This document shows, piece after piece, positions 1-5,953 of a stretch of DNA of 5,953 bases. The notes beneath the pieces were generated by a model, which was not told where the DNA came from, did not search any database, and worked only from the letters and a program-made list of their open reading frames with translations. The DNA is from an uncultured Pirellula sp. (GTDB lineage: Bacteria; Planctomycetota; Planctomycetia; Pirellulales; Pirellulaceae). The translations under genes were made by a program, and so were the position numbers. Each line of letters opens with the position of its first letter. The first letter of the stretch is position 1. Where the stretch lies: NCBI GenBank assembly GCA_903892365.1, contig CAITIF010000380.1, forward strand, positions 1 through 5,953, given 5' to 3'.

Positions 1-617
1 ATCAAAGAAACACCCAGTCGCCACTCTACCAATCATGGAGACAGATGGTGCGTTGGTTGATTGCTGACGTCCCAAAAAGAATACAGATGAAGATCGACGA
101 ATCCAACCTGTCCAACCGATCAGTTCGTGTGCTCGTTGATGTAAAAGGCCCCGACTTTCGTTCCCTAGATAATGCAACTGTCTCTACCGTGATCGTCTCA
201 CCCTCGGGCAAAGAGACACTCGCGCCGGCAGAAGCTTCTTCCAAGATTTCGGGGCAATACGAACTGAGTTTGGTCCCCAAGGAAAAAGGGATTTACTCCG
301 TAACCGCCACCGTTAACGATGCCGATGGTAGCTTGTTGGGAACATCCCAGCTGGGTTGGATTCATGATCCAGACGCCGTCGAATTTCAGCAGCTAGGCGA
401 AAACACAAGTGCACTAGAACAACTTGCCAAGCAAACGGGTGGCGAGATGATCGCGTTAGATCAGCTTGAGTCATTCGTTCAATCCTTGGAATCTCGGAAA
501 GTACCAATAACCGAAACGAAAACCGAACCCTTATGGCATCAAGGCTGGATCATTTTGATTTCGCTTGCTTGCATTTGCGGTGAATGGGGCTTAAGGAGAC
601 GCAATGGTTTGGCCTAG
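1..617 (+). CDS. C-terminal part of a planctomycete inner-membrane protein (glutamine-amidotransferase/vWA-type envelope protein), 5' truncated by the window
   Basis: The reading frame is open from base 3 to the TAG at 615-617, giving 204 visible residues with no start; the gene begins upstream. The ATG at 45 is internal, because homologous-looking sequence (QSWRQMVRWLIADVP) runs across it. What is visible is a short W/R-rich segment that typically ends the amidotransferase-like domain, then a beta-rich region of about 90 residues (visible 30-120; VRVLVDVKGPDF, DNATVSTVIVSP, GIYSVTATVNDADG) resembling an immunoglobulin-like sandwich. After that come a small helical piece (LEQLAKQTGGEMIALDQLESF) and one C-terminal membrane helix (about visible 181-197, GWIILISLACICGEWGL) followed by a basic tail RRRNGLA. 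I recognise this as the C-terminus of large planctomycete proteins annotated as glutamine amidotransferase-like or vWA membrane proteins. The N-terminal domains cannot be seen, so the exact family is inference. It overlaps the next gene by 14 bases, which implies one operon. Confidence 0.75.
   Translation, partial: QRNTQSPLYQSWRQMVRWLIADVPKRIQMKIDESNLSNRSVRVLVDVKGPDFRSLDNATVSTVIVSPSGKETLAPAEASSKISGQYELSLVPKEKGIYSVTATVNDADGSLLGTSQLGWIHDPDAVEFQQLGENTSALEQLAKQTGGEMIALDQLESFVQSLESRKVPITETKTEPLWHQGWIILISLACICGEWGLRRRNGLA
593..598 (+). promoter_or_regulatory. Ribosome binding site of the caspase-fold gene, inside the preceding gene
   Basis: AAGGAG lies 5 bases before the ATG at 604 and within the last codons of the upstream gene. 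It fixes the start of the second gene and indicates translational coupling across the 14-base overlap. Such a clear Shine-Dalgarno is notable because the S9 peptidase gene in the same window has none. Confidence 0.75.
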
Positions 618-1638
618 TTTCAATGATCCCCAAATCAGCGTTCGCATCCATTCCCATCGAGGTTGGTTTCGGACAGTTTTTTTGGCAGCGTTGGTAATGA
701 GCATGGTTTCGGCGTCCGTCATCCGATCGGAGGACGACATGGCCCCGAAGCGTAATGCGATGATTGTCGTTGGGGCTCCTGGTGAAGAAAGTTATGCCGA
801 AGTTTTCCGTGCAGCCGCCATGCAATGGGTCGAAGTGTGCAATGCGAACGAGATCGAAGTCGTTTTGATCGATGGTGCATCCCTTGAGGAGAACTTGCCA
901 TCCGACCGCGACCGAGTCTTGGATTGGATCGAGACGGAGCCTGCGCCCGAGCGATGGTTGATTTTTATTGGGCATGGAACCAGCGATCGAGATGCATCGA
1001 AATTGAATCTGCGAGGACGCGATCTTTCGGCAGAAGACTTAGCTAAGTCGTTGACCAAGCAGGAAGGTTCGCGATGGTTGATGGTTCATGGTGGATCGAG
1101 CAGTGGGCCGTGGATCAACGCGCTCTCGGGCCCCAATCGCGTCGTGGTGACGGGAACCAAAAGCGGATCGGAACAGAACTACGCTCGATTTGGAGAGTAC
1201 CTGGCACTTGCGATCAACGACCCTGATTCGGACTTAGACCATGACTACCAGATATCCGTCTTGGAAGCATTCTTAGCGGCCTCCAAACGTGTTACCCAGT
1301 TCTATTCCAACGAAGACAGGATACCTTCCGAACAAGCCTTGCTAGACGACAACAATGATAAGAAAGGGACCCCTGCAGTTTTCTATCGGGGAGTGCGACC
1401 CGTCAAATCACCGGCGGAAGGTTTGAAGCCAGACGGACTTTTAGCCAGTCGAATTCAAATCGCTTCGCTAAAGAAGCAGATGGAATTGACCTCTGCCCAG
1501 CAATCGGAGATTGAGCAACTGGAAGAGCGAATGGAAATACTACGAGCCAAGAAGCAGCTGATGGATGAAGCAGCCTACTATGAAGAACTGGAATCCATCA
1601 TGATCGAAATGATTCGGGTGCGTGCCATCGAGCCATAG
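604..1638 (+). CDS. Exported caspase/legumain-fold protein lacking the catalytic cysteine, with EF-hand-like loop and C-terminal coiled coil
   Basis: 344 aa. The start is ATG 604, preceded by AAGGAG. Residues 14-40 form a signal peptide or membrane anchor (basic RIHSHR, then TVFLAALVMSMVSASV), so the protein is probably periplasmic. Residues 50-260 read like a C13/caspase-type alpha/beta domain: strand MIVVGAP (53-59), strand plus histidine RWLIFIGHG (H124), strand RWLMVHGGSSSG (157-168), then NRVVVTGTKSGSEQNYARFGEYL (179-200, the SGS-like region and specificity helix). H124 to S165 is 41 residues, the same as His148 to Cys189 in human legumain, but the nucleophile position holds serine. The only cysteine (C79) precedes the histidine. 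Residues 210-221 (DLDHDYQISVLE) fit a Ca-binding EF-hand loop, and 248-256 (DDNNDKKGT) is another acidic turn. Residues 285-340 are a charged, probably coiled-coil tail. It is likely a non-proteolytic binding or scaffold protein acting with the membrane protein encoded just upstream. The fold assignment is inference from motifs. Confidence 0.8.
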   Translation: MVWPSFNDPQISVRIHSHRGWFRTVFLAALVMSMVSASVIRSEDDMAPKRNAMIVVGAPGEESYAEVFRAAAMQWVEVCNANEIEVVLIDGASLEENLPSDRDRVLDWIETEPAPERWLIFIGHGTSDRDASKLNLRGRDLSAEDLAKSLTKQEGSRWLMVHGGSSSGPWINALSGPNRVVVTGTKSGSEQNYARFGEYLALAINDPDSDLDHDYQISVLEAFLAASKRVTQFYSNEDRIPSEQALLDDNNDKKGTPAVFYRGVRPVKSPAEGLKPDGLLASRIQIASLKKQMELTSAQQSEIEQLEERMEILRAKKQLMDEAAYYEELESIMIEMIRVRAIEP

Positions 1639-1653
1639 CGGCATGGTTTTCGT

Positions 1654-2751
1654 TCAGCTTATTAACTCTACCACTCGATTGGCGCTTCCCCAGGATAGTG
1701 TCAGGCCCGAGCCTCCGTGGCCGTAACAGTGAATCAATCGCGCGTTGATGGGATCGGACTCGATACGAACGGCGTCTCGCATCGGCCGAAGGCCAGCCAA
1801 GTTCTCGCATCGTTTACCGTCGCGAATAGAATCGCTCGCTGCAGCACAGCGATGGTAGATCTTCTCGCAGCGCTCGTCGATATCCAACGGGAATGGATTT
1901 CTAGGGTCAACATCACCATGGATTTCAATCGCTGTTCCGCCGCAAATCGAATCGATTCGTGAACCTTGTCGAGGAACAATGTACAGCGGTTCTTTCGCAA
2001 ACACACCATGCCCTAATGAAAAGGCAAAGCGTTGATCAGGGGCTTCGACTCGAACCACCAATCCTGCCAATAGTCGCATCTTGGCGGTGGACGGGTCTTC
2101 TTGGACCAATCGCTTGGCTCCCCAGCCAGTGCAGTTAATGACGAAATCATGTCGACCCAGTAAATCGGAAAACCCATCGATCCATCGGTGCTCAAAAGCG
2201 ATAGGCCTAAACGATTCCGCTTTCGTTTGTAAAAATCGAAGGTAGTCAGGCATTCTGGCAACCACGCTTCGGAACTGAAGCTGAGATATAAATACACGGT
2301 CACCAATGTCAGGGAAGTGAATCACTTGCGACGGAACCAAAGGCGACCTCTGAAAGTCGATTCCTGGAAGCTCTCGCCACCAATACGGTTCGGCTTCTTT
2401 GAGCGACACCTCCGCTGGGTCGTGAACTTGTTTGACAGATCCATGCAGATGTTCCTCGAACTTGCTTTGATCTTCTTCGCCAAGCCATTCGCGAAACTCA
2501 ACAATCGACGTTCCGCTTTGGCGAGCGAGCTCTGGAACGGAGGCAATTTGGTAAAGTTCTTGCCAAGTCTCAATCGCCCACGAACGATGGTAGTGGCCAA
2601 CGAAATAGGGGCCCCAGTAGGCAGCCGAGACCGCAGACGTGGTCTCGGAAGATGGCTGCCCACTGATGATGGTTAAGTGATGTCCCGCGCTTGCCAGTCG
2701 GCATGCAACGCTGAGTCCGATGACACCACTTCCAACAATCGCGATATTCAA
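1654..2751 (-). CDS. FAD-dependent D-amino-acid oxidase family protein (DAAO/DASPO-like)
   Basis: 365 aa, no signal peptide, so cytoplasmic. The family oxidatively deaminates D-amino acids to 2-oxo acids, ammonia and H2O2. Visible motifs: the FAD dinucleotide-binding GSGVIG (7-12); TTSAVSAAYWGPY (37-49), equivalent to the DAAO AAGLWQPY region; VINCTGWGA (204-212); YIVPR (Y257, aligning with substrate-binding Tyr228 of human DAAO); GLRPMRDAVRIE (320-331, R325 aligning with the carboxylate-binding Arg283); and HCYGHGGSGLTLSWG (341-355), the C-terminal family signature. Length fits the family (about 320-370). The start is TTG at 2749-2751. There is no in-frame ATG before residue 167, and the FAD motif at residue 7 demands a start here. 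GAGG lies 8 bases upstream. It starts 5 bases after the stop of the S9 peptidase gene, so the two are surely cotranscribed. It ends 15 bases from the convergent gene. Substrate is unproven: several pocket residues differ from human DAAO. Confidence 0.92.
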   Translation of the reverse strand: MNIAIVGSGVIGLSVACRLASAGHHLTIISGQPSSETTSAVSAAYWGPYFVGHYHRSWAIETWQELYQIASVPELARQSGTSIVEFREWLGEEDQSKFEEHLHGSVKQVHDPAEVSLKEAEPYWWRELPGIDFQRSPLVPSQVIHFPDIGDRVFISQLQFRSVVARMPDYLRFLQTKAESFRPIAFEHRWIDGFSDLLGRHDFVINCTGWGAKRLVQEDPSTAKMRLLAGLVVRVEAPDQRFAFSLGHGVFAKEPLYIVPRQGSRIDSICGGTAIEIHGDVDPRNPFPLDIDERCEKIYHRCAAASDSIRDGKRCENLAGLRPMRDAVRIESDPINARLIHCYGHGGSGLTLSWGSANRVVELIS

Positions 2752-2756
2752 GTTGG

Positions 2757-4775
2757 CTACCTCGCCCCAAGCAAGTACTGCTCAACGAATAACACGGTAG
2801 CATAGAACTGATAGTCTGCGTTGTTCTTTTTGCGAAAGCCGTGCCCTTCATCATTGGCCATCAAGTACCAAACGGGGCTATTGTTGTTCTTGACTTTGGC
2901 CACCATTTGTTCCGCTTCGCTAAGAGGCACACGAGGGTCATTCCCACCTTGCACAACAAATAGAGGCTTTGAAATCTTTCCGGAGTTGTTCAGCGGAGCA
3001 ATTCGTTCAAAGAACGATGCGATCTCTGGATCGCGTTCATCCCCGTATTCAACACGGCGCAAATCGCGTCGGTAGCTTTCCGTGTTTTTCAGGAAGGTAC
3101 CGAAATGGGAAATGCCCACAACATCCAAGGAGCAAGCGATACGGTCGTTGTAGTCCACAGCGCAAGCGAGCGTCATGTAACCGCCATAGCTTCCACCGGT
3201 GATCATGACTCGCGATGCATCGAGATCCTTGGAGTCGGCAATCCAATCGAGCAAGGCACCGATATCCTTCACCGAATCGAGCCGTTTCAGCCCGTTGTCC
3301 ATGGCCACAAACGACTTACCGTATCCTACACTGCCACGCACGTTCGGAAACAAGATGGCGCAGCCCAGTTCATTTAAGAAATAATTGTTCCGACCCAAAA
3401 ACGTGGGGCGCGATTGACCTTCAGGGCCACCGTGGATGTTGATGATGACGGGCCGTTTTCCAGTGAATCGCGACGTGGGTTGATACAAGAACCCACTGAT
3501 CATCTTGCCATCGAATGATTTCCATTCGACCAGCTTTGCCGCTGGCAACTCGCTCGGTACCAACCCGCCCATTTCGCTTTCTGTCCATCGTGTCAATTGA
3601 AGTGACTTCGCGTCCACACTGTAAACATCGGACGAGCTTTGAGCCGAAGTCATGCTGACACTGAACTCCGAATCGCCGTTGCGCCAAGCCCCTAAGGAGA
3701 TGACACCGACCGGCAAATTCGGAACCTGTTGTTTCACGCCCGTTTTCGTGTCCATGATAAACAACTGTGTTCGGCCCCGTTCGTTGATGGCGAAAGCTAG
3801 TTTGCTTCCATCGTGGGAGAGTTCAAAGCCCTCGACGTCGCTTGCGAGATCTTGGCTCAGCGAAACCATCTTTTTGTCGCTCAGGGACATTCGAGCCAAT
3901 TGCTGAAACTCGCCCGACTCATCGCTGGTCAAATAGATGGACTTTCCGTCCTTGGTGAATGCAGCGCCGCCGTAGGCGACATCTTTGCTCGGATCGGTCA
4001 ACAGGGTTAACTTGCCAGTTGCCACATCAGCCAAGTAGATGTTCGACTTGTTGACCGACAAATACTCCATCAACAACAACGTTGAATCGTCTGGCGACCA
4101 ATCTTGAACAGACCAACCCCCACCCGTGACTTGCACAACAAGCTTATCTGCTTTGGGATCAAGAGGGTCCATGATCCACAAATCGCGGTCCGCACCATTT
4201 CTGCGAGTGGATCCGTAACAGATTCGTTTCTTATCGCTGCTCCAGGCCCAGCCGCCGTTCTGAGATCGACCACCGTCGGTCAGAAGCGTGGATTCGCCCG
4301 ATGCAACGTCAAAGCGATAGATCTGTCCGAATTCGTTCCCACCAACGTCCTTAGTGAAAAGAAAGTAATTGCCATGAAGCGGTTCGTACGAGGCGGTTCC
4401 AACAGGCTCATTGAAAAAAGTTAGCTGGTAACGGGAGCCCACCGGCGACGCAACGCGATGCACTTGATTGGAGTTCGCAAACCGCGTTGAAATCAACATG
4501 GATCGGTCGGTGGGGTGCCAGTCGAGAACGCTCGCCCCACGTGCTTCCGTGTACTTGCGAACCTTGTCGGAAAGGGCAACCGGTATTGCAGGAATCCCTT
4601 CGATCTTGAGATTGTCTCCAGGCTTGATGATCGGCGTTTCGGCAGGCTTATCCTGTGCATGCAGTTGACCGAGACACAAATTCAAAACGGGCGCTGCTAG
4701 AAACAACGCAGGGAAGAGAGTGAGCGAGAAACGAGCACGATTTCTTGGTTGCACGATTGGAATGCCTTTCGTCAT
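2757..4775 (-). CDS. Exported S9 family serine peptidase (prolyl oligopeptidase/acylaminoacyl-peptidase type)
   Basis: 672 aa from ATG 4775. A TTG at 4799 would add eight residues, but its only Shine-Dalgarno-like bases (AGGA) directly abut the codon, so I prefer the ATG, although it has no clear ribosome site either. Residues 12-40 are a Sec signal peptide (RNRAR, then FSLTLFPALFLAAPVLNLCL, probable cut after LHA), so it acts in the periplasm or outside the cell. Residues about 75-410 are a beta-propeller built of TolB/PD40-like blades (WSPDDSTLLL, FTKDGKSIYLTSD, LSHDGSKLAFAI) that gates access to short peptides. Residues about 425-672 are the alpha/beta-hydrolase domain. It holds oxyanion motif HGGPEGQSRP (448-457) and the full triad: S529 in GGSYGGYM, D613 in GGNDPRVP, H645 in DEGHGF. 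Family members cleave oligopeptides or remove blocked N-terminal residues; subtype (S9A/B/C) is uncertain, but HGGPEGQSRP and the propeller favour S9C. It is the first gene of a pair with the DAAO-like gene. Confidence 0.95.
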   Translation of the reverse strand: MTKGIPIVQPRNRARFSLTLFPALFLAAPVLNLCLGQLHAQDKPAETPIIKPGDNLKIEGIPAIPVALSDKVRKYTEARGASVLDWHPTDRSMLISTRFANSNQVHRVASPVGSRYQLTFFNEPVGTASYEPLHGNYFLFTKDVGGNEFGQIYRFDVASGESTLLTDGGRSQNGGWAWSSDKKRICYGSTRRNGADRDLWIMDPLDPKADKLVVQVTGGGWSVQDWSPDDSTLLLMEYLSVNKSNIYLADVATGKLTLLTDPSKDVAYGGAAFTKDGKSIYLTSDESGEFQQLARMSLSDKKMVSLSQDLASDVEGFELSHDGSKLAFAINERGRTQLFIMDTKTGVKQQVPNLPVGVISLGAWRNGDSEFSVSMTSAQSSSDVYSVDAKSLQLTRWTESEMGGLVPSELPAAKLVEWKSFDGKMISGFLYQPTSRFTGKRPVIINIHGGPEGQSRPTFLGRNNYFLNELGCAILFPNVRGSVGYGKSFVAMDNGLKRLDSVKDIGALLDWIADSKDLDASRVMITGGSYGGYMTLACAVDYNDRIACSLDVVGISHFGTFLKNTESYRRDLRRVEYGDERDPEIASFFERIAPLNNSGKISKPLFVVQGGNDPRVPLSEAEQMVAKVKNNNSPVWYLMANDEGHGFRKKNNADYQFYATVLFVEQYLLGAR
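2760..2763 (-). promoter_or_regulatory. Ribosome binding site for the TTG-started DAAO-like gene
   Basis: On the minus strand GGCGAGG occurs at 2760-2766. Its GAGG core lies 8 bases before the TTG at 2751 and overlaps the last codons and the TAG (2757-2759) of the peptidase gene. This supports the TTG start and coupled translation of the pair. Confidence 0.6.
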
Positions 4776-4813
4776 GGATGAGTGCGTAGCTGGCTGCAAT
4801 CCTAAATGGTTGC

Positions 4814-4862
4814 CGCGAGAATGTCACCCATGATACAAGAAATTCATTCCTACTTTCTCGCG
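4814..4862. repeat. 8-bp perfect inverted repeat upstream of the S9 peptidase gene
   Basis: CGCGAGAA at 4814-4821 and its exact complement TTCTCGCG at 4855-4862, separated by 33 bases. The arms do not extend further. The loop contains the best -10-like hexamer (TATCAT on the minus strand), so the arms flank a possible promoter of the S9/DAAO pair. It could be a bipartite operator, or could be chance: an 8-bp match at free spacing in such a region is not very rare. Confidence 0.4.
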
Positions 4863-4872
4863 AACCGAGGCG

Positions 4873-4908
4873 TTCACCGAAATCACTGCGTCCACAGAAA
4901 TCACTGCG
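4873..4908. repeat. Tandem duplication of an 18-bp unit
   Basis: Two adjacent copies, TTCACCGAAATCACTGCG (4873-4890) and TCCACAGAAATCACTGCG (4891-4908), agree at 16 of 18 positions, with a 12-base identical core GAAATCACTGCG. The repeat lies between the S8 stop codon and the S9 start, in non-coding sequence. It may be an operator pair, or the product of a recent slippage duplication. Confidence 0.85.
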
Positions 4909-4923
4909 ATCGGGGCCGCAAAT

Positions 4924-4951
4924 CTATCGGCCGCATTCAGACTATCGGCCG
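4924..4951. repeat. 10-bp direct repeat with 18-base spacing at the 3' end of the S8 gene
   Basis: CTATCGGCCG occurs at 4924-4933 and again at 4942-4951. The second copy includes the TAG stop (complement of CTA, 4942-4944) of the S8 peptidase gene. A looser relative, ATCGGGGCCG, starts at 4909. The 18-base repeat interval is the same as in the neighbouring tandem duplication. Confidence 0.65.
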
Positions 4952-5953
4952 AACCACCGAGAACGTACTTGCCGCATCGTTCCACTGACGGTCAAGCCGG
5001 TCGAGACCGAACTGCTTTCTCCCTCAGGGGAAATCGCCGGCCGGTCACAGTTCTCCGTCTGCTCCATTGCACCGTTGTTCAATCGGGTGCTTCTGGAGTT
5101 ATTGAGCCAGTTGGACAACAGGCTGAAGGCTAAATCCCTGGCGTTGGCTAATTCGCGTTCCAAGGTATTCGTCAGGGTGGCACGAGTGCCAGTCCCCGTG
5201 AGCGAGGTATTCGAAGCGGACGCGCCTACGATGGGGCTGGTCGTTGTTATCACCAATTGCCCAGTCAGAAGTCGCCCCACATCGCCGCGTTCGAAGTCCG
5301 TGATCTGCAATATCCAACGCCCTTTCGCGTTCTTGCCATCGAACGCACTGAGCGACTGCTCCGATCGGACGGTACCTCGCAGGGTGGAAAGCGAAGCCAC
5401 GCTGGTGGTCGCTTCATCGGATAAGGTCACTTGAATGTTATCCGATGATCCACCGCGTCGATTAATCAGAGATCGGGATGTCCCATCGGGCGCTATCAGA
5501 AGAATCCCAAGATCGCGGACGTAGGTGTGCGATATGTTCAACACAACATCCAGGTCCGAAATGATGATTCCATCGGGCACATCGATGGGAAAACGATGAA
5601 CGGTCGCCACAGAGGTCGCATCGTTGATGTTTTGAATACCCGCAACGCTATAAGTTCGCTGCACTGATTGCGGGGGTGGATTGGTTACGGTGCCTCGAAG
5701 TGCCTCAGCGGCTTTGCCAACATTGATGCGGCCGAACTGGGACGTCCAGCCACGGAGCACATTGTCGGTGTTTGCCATCAATGCATCGGTAATCTGAGCG
5801 GCCGTTCGAGTCGGGTTCTGACTCCATAACAGCGCGAGCGCTCCCGCCACATGCGGTGCGGCCATGGAGGTTCCACTCAATGTTCCGTATTGATTGTTCG
5901 GAAGAGTACTCAGGATGCTTTGGCCAGGCGCAACAACATCGACATTCGTTCCG
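4942..5953 (-). CDS. Subtilisin-family (S8) serine peptidase with P-domain, C-terminal half; 5' end outside the window
   Basis: 336 residues are visible, and the frame runs off the window end, so the Asp and His of the catalytic triad lie outside. Visible residues 3-37 carry the S8 signatures [11 protein letters not shown] and [11 protein letters not shown], the latter with catalytic Ser29 (codon 5866-5868). The TTG at 5880 is an internal leucine codon, not a start. Residues 38-87 complete the peptidase fold ([25 protein letters not shown]). After a proline-rich linker (TNPPPQS), residues about 100-237 match a proprotein-convertase P-domain: [33 protein letters not shown], then [25 protein letters not shown]. 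The remaining 100 residues match no domain I know; they hold one helix-prone stretch ([20 protein letters not shown]) and a Ser/Thr-rich end with no anchor. It is probably secreted, as is usual for the family. It stands 142-166 bases before the S9 gene on the same strand and could be cotranscribed with it. Confidence 0.92.
   Translation of the reverse strand, partial: GTNVDVVAPGQSILSTLPNNQYGTLSGTSMAAPHVAGALALLWSQNPTRTAAQITDALMANTDNVLRGWTSQFGRINVGKAAEALRGTVTNPPPQSVQRTYSVAGIQNINDATSVATVHRFPIDVPDGIIISDLDVVLNISHTYVRDLGILLIAPDGTSRSLINRRGGSSDNIQVTLSDEATTSVASLSTLRGTVRSEQSLSAFDGKNAKGRWILQITDFERGDVGRLLTGQLVITTTSPIVGASASNTSLTGTGTRATLTNTLERELANARDLAFSLLSNWLNNSRSTRLNNGAMEQTENCDRPAISPEGESSSVSTGLTVSGTMRQVRSRWFGR

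Larger units (their letters stand above)
4776..4941. other. Intergenic region between the S8 and S9 peptidase genes
   Basis: This is the only sizeable non-coding gap, 142-166 bases depending on the S9 gene start. It must carry any promoter of the S9/DAAO pair and any terminator of the S8 gene. I see no convincing -35/-10 pair: the best -10-like hexamer on the minus strand is TATCAT at 4828-4833, without a good -35. I see no hairpin followed by a T-run. It contains an 8-bp inverted repeat, an 18-bp tandem duplication, and most of a second direct repeat that reaches into the S8 stop codon; these are listed separately. Confidence 0.6.

Noticed and set aside
550..975. 141-aa antisense reading frame across the membrane-protein/caspase-fold junction
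   Set aside because: It lies opposite two well-supported genes and its translation is basic, with no domain-like pattern.
949..1082. Repeated GCGATGGTTGAT within the caspase-fold gene, 120 bases apart
   Set aside because: Both copies encode the start of a core beta strand (RWLI and RWLM); similar codon choice for similar strands explains it better than a duplication.
1632..1650. Possible terminator between the convergent genes (CCAT/ATGG stem, then TTTT)
   Set aside because: The stem is only 4 base pairs with a 6-base loop and the T-run is short, so it is too weak to call.
2317..2676. Long open frames on both strands within the DAAO-like gene
   Set aside because: The DAAO frame has clear family motifs over its whole length; the other frames are shadows with Arg/Ser-rich composition.
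4651..4690. LNLC in the S9 signal peptide as a lipoprotein box
   Set aside because: The residue before the cysteine is leucine, not Gly/Ala/Ser, so signal peptidase II cleavage is unlikely; LHA just after suits signal peptidase I.
4828..4833. TATCAT (minus strand) as a -10 box for the S9 gene
   Set aside because: No -35 hexamer lies at the proper distance, and planctomycete promoters are hard to predict by eye.
4806..4988. Small + strand reading frame with a repeated VHRNHC peptide that could look like a metal-binding protein
   Set aside because: The peptide repeat simply reflects the 18-bp DNA duplication (a multiple of three). There is no ribosome binding site before its ATG, and its end lies antisense to the S8 gene.

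Overview
This window looks like chromosomal DNA of a planctomycete, most likely of the Rhodopirellula/Pirellulales type. The grounds are the moderately GC-rich base composition, the gene content, and recognition of two protein families typical of that phylum: an inner-membrane amidotransferase-type protein, followed by an exported caspase-fold protein. This is recognition by eye and was not checked against a database. There are no RNA genes, insertion sequences or CRISPR arrays.

Layout. Positions 1-1638 (+ strand) hold two overlapping genes. The first is the 3' end of a membrane protein whose large N-terminal part lies upstream of the window. The second is a complete 344-aa exported protein that looks like a legumain/caspase-fold peptidase which has lost its catalytic cysteine. 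Fifteen bases later, convergent to these, positions 1654-4775 (- strand) hold a tightly coupled pair. An exported S9 (prolyl-oligopeptidase family) serine peptidase is followed after 5 bases by a D-amino-acid-oxidase-like flavoenzyme that starts with TTG. Further along the same strand, positions 4942-5953 hold the C-terminal half of a subtilisin-family (S8) peptidase with a P-domain. Its 5' end lies beyond the window.

The 142-166 base gap between the two peptidase genes contains an 18-bp tandem duplication, a second direct repeat with the same 18-base spacing, and an 8-bp inverted repeat. It is the only sizeable non-coding stretch.

How the genes may work together (inference): the + strand pair is probably the tail of the MoxR/DUF58/vWA-type envelope operon common in planctomycetes. 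The - strand genes suggest extracytoplasmic protein and peptide breakdown, with a cytoplasmic flavoenzyme that may oxidise D-amino acids taken up afterwards. The most unusual items are the pseudo-peptidase carrying a canonical EF-hand-like loop, the translational coupling of an S9 peptidase with a DAAO-like enzyme, and the repeat cluster at 4814-4951.
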